A stretch of 20,429 nucleotides of DNA, taken from Rhizophagus sp. LPA8_4_AMF. Its lineage: Eukaryota; Glomeromycota; Glomeromycetes; Glomerales; Glomeraceae. The stretch lies in NCBI GenBank assembly GCA_021464525.1, contig JADRCO010001306.1, positions 1 through 20,429 of the forward strand, given 5' to 3'. The notes below the pieces were generated by a model, which saw only the letters and a list, made by a program, of their open reading frames with translations, was not told where the DNA came from and did not search any database. The position numbers and the translations under genes were made by a program. Below, one piece after another: positions 1 through 8,305 of this stretch (position 1 is its first letter; each line of letters begins with the position of its first letter).

Positions 1-120
1 ATAATATTGAAATAATATTAAATAATATTGAAATAATATTAAATAATATTGAAATTACATCAAAAATAATATTGAAATGATATATCTAAATAATATTAAA
101 ATGATATTGAAATAACATAT
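1..120. repeat. AT-rich tandem repeat, about 21-bp period
   Basis: The window opens inside a tandem array. The unit AATAATATTGAAATAATATTA recurs with a period near 21 at about positions 1, 21 and 42 and then decays to about position 120 with variants such as AATGATATTGAAATAACAT. No coding potential is seen. The array probably extends beyond the left edge. Confidence 0.75.
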
Positions 121-136
121 TTAAATTAAACTTAAC

Positions 137-492
137 TATTATAAAAATTATTTAATTTATCAAAAAGCAAAATTTTACTAAGCAGATATAGCAAAATTGA
201 TGTCAGAATTCAATTCTTTGAGTAAAAAATAGCTTAGATTCCAAAAATTCTGAAGATTGGGTAATTGATTATGGAGAAAATCAATTTTAAAAATCATGTA
301 AATCATTAAAATATTAATTTTTTATGATTTTTAAAATTGATTTTCTCCATAATCAATTACTCAATCTTCAGAATTTTTGGAATCTAAGCTATTTTTTATT
401 CAAAGAATTGAATTCTGATGTCAATTTTACTATGTCTGCCTTAGTTAAAAAGTTAAAATTTTGCTTTTTGATAAATTAAGTGATTTTTATAA
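137..492. mobile_element. Long hairpin (foldback/MITE-like) element
   Basis: Two arms of about 150 bp, roughly 151-297 and 324-479, are reverse complements of each other around a 26-base AT loop. Weaker pairing extends outward to about 137 and 492. The arms differ by one indel of about 10 bases near 180/440 and by a handful of substitutions, all of which I read as transitions. There is no open frame. A long near-perfect hairpin of this size is typical of foldback or miniature inverted-repeat elements. I could not define a target-site duplication, so the family is not assigned. The RNA of either strand would fold into a long duplex. Confidence 0.7.
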
Positions 493-1286
493 TATTTTAC
501 TATTAATTAAACAAATAAATGCTTTTAAAATAATGTTTTAGGTTTTAACTTTAAAATAAATATAAATTTTTCATATTGAAAATTGTAATTTATATTGTAA
601 AATTTAATTCTAAAGTTTTGCATTTCTTTTGTAAGCCAATGTATATCTCATATATATTGGATAGTTAAATATCAGTTATATATCATCAACTTATTGGGTA
701 TCTGATATATTTTTAAAAATATCAAATAAATATTATATATTTATCAAATAGTACTGATATATTTTTAAAGTATACCTATCAGTAATATTAATTTAAGCTA
801 AATTATTATTAATGCTCATAATTACTGATCAATTTATAACTAAAAATTTGATTATTATTTATAAATTTATTGATAATTTTATTTTAATTCAAATTAAAAT
901 TATACAATTATTATTATATTTTTAATTAATAACAAAAAATATATTATTAGTTTGTTATTCTTTTATATAAACTCAATTGAAATAATGTAAAATTAGCATT
1001 ATATAATAAAATTAATGCGTCATTACATATATATATATAGGTATAGATTAATAATGTATCATTATATATAAATTAATGCATTTACAATTAATATATTTAT
1101 TTGCTACTTATTTTTATTTTATTAATCTGTATTTTTTAAAGAAAGTAATAGTAAAATATATTATTAGTAATAGAAATATTAGTATAATTGTTAGTAGATA
1201 TATTAAAAAAAAGGAATATTAATAAAATATTAAAAAGATAGAGAGAAAGAAATTAGTATCAGAAGTATTGGTATAATATTAGAAAT
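493..1286. other. AT-rich intergenic DNA, no gene seen
   Basis: Very AT-rich sequence with stops in every frame. It contains short dispersed motifs such as GATATATTTTTAAA near 700 and 760, and a short AT dinucleotide run near 1027-1040. No RNA gene or recognisable protein remnant is visible. Confidence 0.6.
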
Positions 1287-1412
1287 GTTAATAAAAAAAT
1301 GTTTAATAATAGAAAATTTTAGTAGAAATATTAGTAAAAACATCAAAAACATTAATAAAAAAATGATTAATAATAAAATATATTAGTAGAAATATTAGTA
1401 AAAGTAAAAAAA
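1287..1412. repeat. Tandem duplication of about 64 bp
   Basis: Two adjacent copies begin at 1287 (GTTAATAAAAAAATG) and 1351 (ATTAATAAAAAAATG). Both end in the shared stretch TTAGTAGAAATATTAGTAAA. Related shorter fragments of the same motif occur just upstream at 1160-1280. No coding role is seen. Confidence 0.55.
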
Positions 1413-1615
1413 TATTTATAACATAGTAATGTTAAAAAAAGAAAAAAATACATTATTGTTAATACATAGTTGGCTTATTTGCAAAATCTGAATAAGAATA
1501 TCAAAAAAAAATGTTATTAAAATATTAGAAAAAGAAAAGTGCTAATAAAATTGTAACTTTGTATTTATTTTAGATAAAACAATAAAATAAAAAAATAAAA
1601 ACAAAAAGATAAAAA

Positions 1616-1850
1616 ACATTTCTTATTAGTTTATTTTTACATACTTCTTCATTGCAAGATCTTAAAGGATGTTCCCTATAAAAATAAAGAAAAAGAAATA
1701 TTAAAACATTTCTTTAATAGATTATTTTTCATAAACTCCTTTTCAATATGACTTACCTAAGGTATCTGAAACTGTTTCTTACAAAAATAAAGAAAAAAGA
1801 AACGTTAAAATATTTCTTTAATTTCACAAACTTCTTCTTAAAACTTACTA
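1616..1850. repeat. Degenerate tandem repeat, about 90-104 bp unit
   Basis: Blocks that start with ACATTTCTT or ATATTTCTT and run through AAAAATAAAGAAAAA to GTTAAA or ATTAAA begin at about 1616, 1706 and 1810. That makes about 2.4 imperfect copies. They are non-coding and strongly A/T biased. Confidence 0.5.
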
Positions 1851-1866
1851 ATATTTAATATAAAAA

Positions 1867-2160
1867 ACTTAAATAAAAAACTAAAAAAAAATTAATTTGA
1901 AAAAATAACTAAAACTTAAATAAAAAACTAAAAAAAAATTAATTTGAAAAAATAACTGTTTAAAAAAAATTCAGTTTGAAAAAACTGAAAAAGTTAAATA
2001 AAAAAAATCGGTTTAAAAAAATTGAATAAAATTCAATTTAAGAAACTGAAAAGTAAAAAATAATAAAAGAAAAATCAGTTTAAAAAACTGAATATAATAG
2101 TAATAATAAAAAATAAAAAATAAAAAATAGATTTAACAAAACTGATAAATTTAAATAAAA
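1867..2160. repeat. 47-bp exact tandem duplication plus CAGTTT/AAACTG run
   Basis: ACTTAAATAAAAAACTAAAA begins at 1867 and again at 1914, and the following bases through AATTTGAAAAAATAACT are also identical, giving a 47-base period. Downstream to about 2160 the sequence keeps alternating CAGTTT and AAACTG words (for example near 1971-1988 and 2078-2092), which makes several small self-complementary hairpins. No gene is present. Confidence 0.6.
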
Positions 2161-2240
2161 TTTAAAAAAAAGATTGATAAATCAAAATTTATCGATTATT
2201 TGATCGCTAAAATTATTTTAGTATTTCAAAAAATACAATA

Positions 2241-2441
2241 CAGTGACATCTCTATAAGTGTACCCTTTATAAGTGTATACACTATATAAATTCTCTGTAA
2301 GTGCACAGTTGGCTTGATTCTAACTTATAAGAGCTCTTAATATTTTACTTTCTATAAACGAATACACACCCTCTCTAAATACACATTCTACTATTATTTT
2401 ACTATAGTTTCAAGAGGAGTGCACTTAAAGAGGTGTTACTG
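2241..2441. mobile_element. pogo/Tigger-like MITE with TA target duplication
   Basis: The left end starts CAGTGACATCTCTATAAGTG at 2241. The right end, read as reverse complement from 2441, starts CAGTAACACCTCTTTAAGTG. The inverted repeats are about 23 bases with few mismatches. TA dinucleotides flank both sides (2239-2240 and 2442-2443). A CAG terminus, TA duplication and TCTCTATAAGT-like repeats are typical of pogo/Tigger (Tc1/mariner superfamily) elements. At 201 bp it has no transposase and must be non-autonomous. Extra subterminal copies of TATAAGTGTA lie inside the left end. Confidence 0.8.
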
Positions 2442-2586
2442 TATGTTATTTAATATGTCATGCTAAAATTATTATAGCTGATTTTATAAACACAATACTG
2501 AAATTATAATTAATTTGCAGAAAAGTATAGATGTATAATAGTATTAAGAAAAATGTGCACAAATTTTTCTTAATTTTTATTTATAT

Positions 2587-2639
2587 TAAAGGACCAGACT
2601 GGACCAGACCAAATAATTGGTCTAGTTCAATTTGATTCT
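2587..2639. repeat. GGACCAGACC repeat, left flank of nested MITE
   Basis: GGACCAGACTGGACCAGACC is followed by TTGGTCTAGTTCAA. Similar words (GGACTGAACC near 2954, GGACTAATCCAGACC near 3014) lie on the other side of the element at 2640-2932. This suggests an older repeat split by that insertion. The match is imperfect and the older family is unidentified. Confidence 0.4.
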
Positions 2640-2932
2640 AGAAGGACCCCCAAAAATACTAATATAGGTTACAATCAAGTTTGCTTAGCCATCATATAAA
2701 AATTTTCAAAATTTTGCTTATTTCAGGAGTATTTTCAAAATTTCTTATCTGATATACCCCTGTTTTGAGCGATCTGGTGATTGGATTTTAATCATCTTAG
2801 GATTATTGGAATCATCTTGATGAAACAAATCTAATGATATAAATTTTATTTTTTTAGGATCAATATTGATAAAAATAATGTTTTTGCCATACGGTTTGTG
2901 ACTTTTATTAGTATTTTTTGGGGTCTTATTCT
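2640..2932. mobile_element. MITE family copy A
   Basis: The inverted ends AGAAGGACCCCCAAAAATAC (2640) and, as reverse complement from 2932, AGAATAAGACCCCAAAAAAT converge on a shared AATACTAAT. The element is about 293 bp and non-coding. Its interior (about 2710-2870) aligns by eye with copies B and C further along, for example at GTATTTTCAAAATTT and TTGGAATCATCTTGATG. The superfamily is not assigned. Confidence 0.65.
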
Positions 2933-3035
2933 AGGTTATCTTTTAATATAAACTGGACTGAACCAAAATAAAATAATTTTTTTATTTCAGTCTTAAATTA
3001 CTCTTTAATTTGGACTAATCCAGACCATTTAAAGT

Positions 3036-3136
3036 TTTATAAATATAATATTACTACCATTAGTTTTTTTGTCAAGATAAATTTAATGATTAAAATCCAA
3101 TCATTGGATCACTTAAAAATAAAGGTATATATATAT
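3036..3136. mobile_element. MITE family copy C, first part (interrupted)
   Basis: In reverse orientation relative to copy A, this stretch matches its interior: AATGATTAAAATCCAATCA at about 3085 corresponds to the reverse complement of TGATTGGATTTTAATCATC in copy A. The match breaks off at the AT-rich GGTATATATATA, where copy B begins, and resumes after copy B at about 3435. The outer end is eroded. Confidence 0.55.
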
Positions 3137-3434
3137 TAAAGGATCCCAAACATTTCTTATACAATTCATATTTGAATTTACATAAAATTTATATGTAAAT
3201 TCTAGTTAAAGTTGCGTATTACAGATGTATTTTCAAATTTATTATCCTATATATCCCTATATTTAAGCTATCTATTTTTACAATTTTATACTTATTGGAT
3301 TCATCTCAGTAAGAGGAATCCAATGATAGTAAGATTATATTTCTAGTATAGATATTGACTATATTATTACAAAAAGTATATTTTACTATACATTATGATA
3401 AGTTGTATAAGAAATATTCAGGATTCTGATATAT
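3131..3434. mobile_element. MITE family copy B, inserted within copy C
   Basis: The inverted ends AGGATCCCAAACATTTCTTA (from about 3140) and, as reverse complement from about 3430, AGAATCCTGAATATTTCTTA share about 20 bases ending in ATTTCTTATACAA. The interior aligns with copy A in the same orientation (GTATTTTCAAATTTATTATC against GTATTTTCAAAATTTCTTAT). TATATA flanks both ends, consistent with insertion at a TA-type target inside copy C. It is non-coding. Confidence 0.6.
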
Positions 3435-3550
3435 AGGATATGAAAATTTAAAAAAATACCTTTAAAATAAGCAACTTTTTAAAATTTTATATAACTAATA
3501 AACAACTTTTATTACTGATCTATTTATATATTAGTTGTTTAGGATTCTCA
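3435..3550. mobile_element. MITE family copy C, second part
   Basis: This continues the reverse-orientation match to copy A that was interrupted at 3136. AAATACCTTTAAAATAAGCA corresponds to the reverse complement of the copy A segment around 2717-2735, and the stretch runs out to a diverged terminal repeat, TATTAGTTGTTTAGGATTCT, at about 3526-3548. Confidence 0.55.
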
Positions 3551-4611
3551 TATTCTTTATATTCTAATAAATCATTTAAACCTTTCAGATTAAGTAAAAT
3601 TAAATATTTAAAAGTAGTTTGCTTATACTATATATAAAATATAATAAAAATATAAATGTCATATTAGTTATTTTAAATTTAGTATTTATATAATATTTTT
3701 ATTTCATTACTATAGTATTATTTATATTCTTTAATGTATTTTATAAATTTATATTTCTTTTTTAAATATTTTTATACTCTTCTATATCTTCTTCTAAATT
3801 TTATGATTCCTCTTCAAATTTATTATTTTCAGAAAATATATCAGCTTCTTTTTCAAGTCTTTGTAAAAATAGATTAATATTTTTATTTTATAGTATTAAT
3901 ATTTATATTTATTTGATTATAGCAATGCCAATAAAAACTATAATTACAGATTAATATAATACTACTACTATTATCATCCAATATTTTGTAACAATCATTA
4001 CAAAATTCTAGTAAAAAGAAACTTTAATGCTATAACCTATAGTAAATATATAATGTCAACTTCTTTATTTAAAACAGCAAGTTTATATTTTGAATTTTTT
4101 TTTTGTTTTCTTGCTTTTTATTTTAAAAATATAAAAAATATTAAACTAAATACTCCTGTTTTTAGCTAACTAATAAGTAATAACTTTTAAAATTTAATAA
4201 ATTTATATCATTAAGTTTACCTTAAATAAAAGAAATTAAATGGTAATAATTTTATTTTTTTTTAGCTTTAATATTTATTAAAATATAATACAAAGTGATT
4301 TTTTATTAAAAGATATTTAAAGTCCTATTTGGTTATTAATTTTCTATTTCAAAATAAACAATTTCAAGTTTAAATTAATTTTAATGTTATTATTCTTATT
4401 GGTTTATATATAGCCAATTTTATTGCAATTTAAAGTTAAATTAAATAACTTACCTATTTGGAATATAAAAATAAGAATAAAAATTAAAAAAATATTATTG
4501 TAAAATAAGAAAAAATATTTATAGTAAAAACTTATATATAGTTTATTTTTATTGGTTATTGTAAAAAAAAAGAAAAAAATTTATTGTGAAAAAAAAAAAT
4601 AGTAATAAAAT
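3551..4611. other. AT-rich intergenic DNA with a faint coding-like remnant
   Basis: There is no intact gene. On the minus strand, about 3770-3860 reads as a short charged stretch (…RLEKEADIFSENNKFEEE) that soon meets a stop. About 3925-4000 reads NDCYKILDDNSSSII and CNYSFYWHCYN. These could be an eroded gene or transposon, or chance. The rest is poly-A/T rich, including the A tracts just beyond the stop of the zinc-finger gene (4562-4600), which fit its 3' untranslated region. Confidence 0.4.
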
Positions 4612-6716
4612 CTAATATCCATGTTTTTCTAATTGATGTTTTTTTAATTTTTCAAAAAATTTAGTTCTAAAATTACATTCAGATTTATTACATGGATAAG
4701 TTTTAGTAATCATATGAAACTTTTGCTGATGAATCTTTAAAGAATATATAGAATTAAAAATTTTTCTACATCCAGTAAATTTACAAAGACAATCATTATC
4801 ATCATCATCCAATATTCTAATTTTATTAATTCTTGGACGTTTTCGTAATCTATAAGTATCTAATTCATTTCCTTTTGATATATTATTACTTATATCTAAT
4901 TGCTTTTTATTTACAAAATCATATGTTACTTTAGTAGGAATTTGAATCTTTTTTATATATTTGCATATATTATAATTTTTTGATTGAGATTTTAAAGTAA
5001 ACAAACTATTTGTACTTTTTGAATGAGCTTTAGCCTTATGTTTTTTCAAGTTTTTTAATGTAATAAACCTTTTATTACATCCTTGATCATTACATGAAAA
5101 GATTTTTTTCTTTGATTTAGTTAATAAATGACTATTGATTTTTGTATTATTCATAAAAATTTGATCTTTTTTATAACTAGTCTGATTAAATTTCCGTAAA
5201 TTATGAATCTTATTTTCTGATATACCTATAATATTGCATGAAACTAAATGCTTTTCTTCAGTATGAATCATCTTATGATTTGTTAAGTCTTCCATTTGAT
5301 TAGTTGTATAAGAACATCCTGAATTATTACAATAATAAGTATTTTCTTGTTTAAAATCAAAGTTTACATTATCAATATAAACATAAGGTAATAAAATTTT
5401 TATGTGATTAAGATTCTTATGTTTTTTAAGATAATATAAACTTTTATAAACATTATCACATCCAGGTTCATCACAAAGATAGTTCTTTTCTTCAACTTGA
5501 GAATGATGTTTTCTTCGATTTTGATGAGTTCTTAAATGACATAAACGTTTATAAACTTTATCACATCCAGGGTTTTCACATTTGAATAATTCATTTTTAT
5601 CATGAACTATATTATTAACATTATTATCAACATGAATTTGTTGATGGTTATAAAAGTTTGAATCATTTGTACAGCAAAAATTACAACCTTCTTTATTACA
5701 TATATAATAATTCTTCACGTTATGATAGTCATTTAGATGTTGTTTCAAAGCTTCAAATTGCCCAATTTTAAAGTTACACCCTTGCACATCACAATTAACT
5801 TCAGTTTCACCCAAATCATCATTTGTATATATTTGTTGATCATCATTTAATTCTTGTAAATTTTGAAATGGTTGAGAATATTCAGGTTCATCAGTAATTT
5901 TTCTATTATTTTCAAGGTGAAACAGATCATGATCCCATAATTCATATAAATTATCAGATATCTTATCACAGACGGGAACATCACATTTGTTAGATTTCTT
6001 TTCTTTTTCAGTATTATGAAATCGTTTGTGAGATGCTACTGCACTTTTACTATCAAATACTCTGTTACATCCAGACACTTTACAAGGGTACTTTCTTTCA
6101 TAAATTTTAATTTCATTATTCTCTAAAATTTTATCTAATTCTAGATTTTCTCTAATATATGAGCGTTTATGTAAAATTTGATTCTCATGAACTTTTTGTT
6201 GATGTCTTTTCAATAAATCAAGAGTTGAAAATTTCATATTAAAGCATTGAGGTTCGACACAAATAAAAGGATTTTTTTCTATGTGATGATGTTGAATATG
6301 ACGTCTCAAACTACTTTTTAGCGTATATTTTTTCAAACATCCTTTTACGTTGCAAACAAATGAAAGCATCTTAAATGAGGATTTATTATGATCATTATAA
6401 TCGTAATGATCATCATTAGAATGATCATAATCCTCACTATAATCTTCACTATCAAATTCTTCATCATCATAGTGATTATTATTAAAATCAGAAGATATTA
6501 CGATTTCTTTTAATTGTAACTCATGATCAGAAAGTGAGATATCCGAAGTACTATCAAGCTCATTATCACCTAATTATAAAAACAATAATTAAGATTTTTT
6601 AATTTTACGCTTAAAATTAATTATAATAATAATATTATTATTTACATACTTGATTCTGAATATCTTGATACATCATAATAATTATGTTTCTTGATAAGTA
6701 TAGTATAGTTACTCAT
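4612..6716 (-). CDS. C2H2 zinc-finger protein, 12 fingers, TFIIIA-like spacing
   Basis: Two exons, 6716-6650 and 6569-4612, split by a GT..AG intron (GTATGT donor, ATTAG acceptor), give 674 residues. The long exon has an internal Met at 6369, but the frame stays open upstream for 67 codons and joins a 22-codon first exon beginning MSNYTILIKK, so I start at 6716. Residues 25-88 are rich in Asp, Glu, Ser, His and Tyr and could be an acidic activating or interaction segment. From about residue 95 to the C terminus there are 12 fingers, almost all with C-x4-C spacing followed by H-x3-5-H (CKVSGC, CENPGC, CDEPGC and so on), plus a broken finger after the ninth. Aromatic-x-C starts are typical of C2H2 folds. 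It is probably a nuclear nucleic-acid-binding protein. The target is unknown and it is not demonstrably TFIIIA itself. Confidence 0.85.
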
Positions 6717-7620
6717 TTCTTTTATCTTATATAACGTCCAAGATTCTATAAATATAAGAATTATTTTTAGAAAGTGCTCAATATTATTTATATTTTTCAT
6801 ATTTTGAGTTTGTATCATTTAATAATAATTACCTATTTAAGATTATCGTGAAATCCGTGTCGTAATGAAGAATACGGTTAAAATGAAATAAATGAAAGAA
6901 TGATTAGAATTTGAATAGTTGAAAAAATATATATATATATATTTTTATATTCAGTGAATTATTAGCCTCAGAGACTGTTACTTTAATAAATTATCATTAT
7001 TCATATAAATATTCAGAACGATAAATTTTTTACATCTTAGGCTAATGAAGAATACTATAAATATATTTAGCTACACACCTGACGAGAAAAAAAGCGAAAA
7101 AATTTTTTCGTAGAGATTTTTGCGTCTCATATATATATATATTATATCATATCATTACTATAATTGGAAAAAATTTTTTCATAACCAACCTCATACAGTA
7201 TTATACTAGAAAGTGAGTAGAAGCCACATGGTTTAATATGGAAATCCAGGCATAGGGTAGTACCAGTAGTAATGGAATATTATGACGTTAATCATGTGAA
7301 GGCAAAAAAATTTTCAGATTTTAAAAAAAAAAGATTTCTGTGTATGTATAAAGTATAAATCATTGTTTTTCTTAGTTGTAATTTCTTTATAAAGAGTTAA
7401 CCATTTTCGTTTATGAACCAAACATTAGGTTTGTAACCTAATGAAATTGTGATTACCGGAATTTGAACGGATCCCGTGAAAATTGAAAGACGTACAGTGC
7501 AGTAATACCGTTAAAAGTGAAGATAATAAGTAAGTTACTATAAAATAATTGTATATTTATGTAATAGAATGTGCAATTAATATTGATCACAATAACGAAA
7601 TAGGCTTATAATTTGATGTA
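6717..7620. other. Intergenic region upstream of the zinc-finger gene
   Basis: No gene is seen. It should contain the promoter of the minus-strand zinc-finger gene. Visible items are AT dinucleotide runs (about 6927-6941 and 7129-7141) and a perfect 16-base palindrome CGAAAAAATTTTTTCG at 7095-7110. The 7200-7500 stretch is less AT-rich than its surroundings but has no extended frame and no recognisable RNA gene. Confidence 0.5.
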
Positions 7621-7626
7621 TACTTA

Positions 7627-7946
7627 CGGATGGTCCGTCAATTCGGATAGTCCGAAAATATAATTTACCGTTGTAACACCATAACTGAAATTCTACCCAC
7701 GTGATCAGTGACATTTAAGGGGACGTGAAAAATAATTTTGGGAGGCAATAAAAAACTAAGTCCCTTCAAATAAATATAAACGATGAGGATTGATGTCGGT
7801 GATGAATATTTTAGGTCACGTGAGAGTAGAAGATGAAAATATAACAAAAATCACATGATCATTTTATAGTTACGAAAATCCATCGATCCTTCTTGTGTCC
7901 TTTTCTAGCGCAATAATCAAAATTAAAAATTATTGCGGATGGTCCG
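7627..7946. mobile_element. Palindromic block, possible degenerate foldback/MITE
   Basis: Three copies of the near-palindrome CGGATRGTCCG lie at 7627-7637, 7644-7654 and 7936-7946. Inside them are nested inverted pairs: TTCTACCCACGTG at 7691-7703 against CACGTGAGAGTAGAA at 7817-7831, and AAGGGGAC at 7717-7724 against GTCCCTT at 7760-7766. The ordered, nested symmetry suggests a decayed foldback element with unequal arms. The CACGTG E-boxes could also be regulatory. A short frame on the minus strand across this block looks like chance. Confidence 0.45.
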
Positions 7947-8227
7947 ATGCATAAATTGCGCTTATTAGCTTATTTAAGTAAATTTTAGTTACAAATAAAT
8001 ATTCCTATAAATATATATAATATTATAAAATTTCTCGACCTTTAGTTATAAATCATGATCTACAGGAAAAAAGATCACTGTCTCGCTAATTTATTAAAAA
8101 ATATATTAATTACGTAAGTATGCCATGGAAATAATCTCGGAGCTTCCGATTAACAAAACATTAAGCATATAAAACGGTTGTCATCTTTATCATCTTTATC
8201 ATCTGAAAAAAAAATATTTTTTCTCAA

Positions 8228-8266
<39 letters not shown>

Positions 8267-8305
8267 AACCATAATAATATATTGATAAACCAATCCCTTT
8301 TCAAA
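7947..8305 (+). promoter_or_regulatory. Upstream region and leader of the P450 gene
   Basis: No gene is present. Close to the start codon are three tandem CATCTTTAT-like units (8182-8204) and then a run of 19 T followed directly by 22 A (8228-8268). That run is a perfect self-complementary block ending 37 bases before the ATG at 8306. AT-rich leaders are common here, but the T/A hairpin is striking. No clear TATA box can be singled out from the general AT background. Confidence 0.4.

Noticed and set aside
298-323. Insertion of a second element in the hairpin loop
   Set aside because: The 26-base loop is simple AT sequence with no ends or duplication.
1-2160. CRISPR array
   Set aside because: The repeats are AT-rich, direct or degenerate, with no regular unique spacers, and the organism is eukaryotic.
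7440-7480. tRNA-like B box on the minus strand (GTTCAAATTCC)
   Set aside because: The bases flanking this loop do not form a T-stem, and no acceptor stem or A box is present.
7665-7847. 60-residue minus-strand reading frame
   Set aside because: It lies across the palindromic block, has no recognisable domain and no splice partner, and is better explained as chance.
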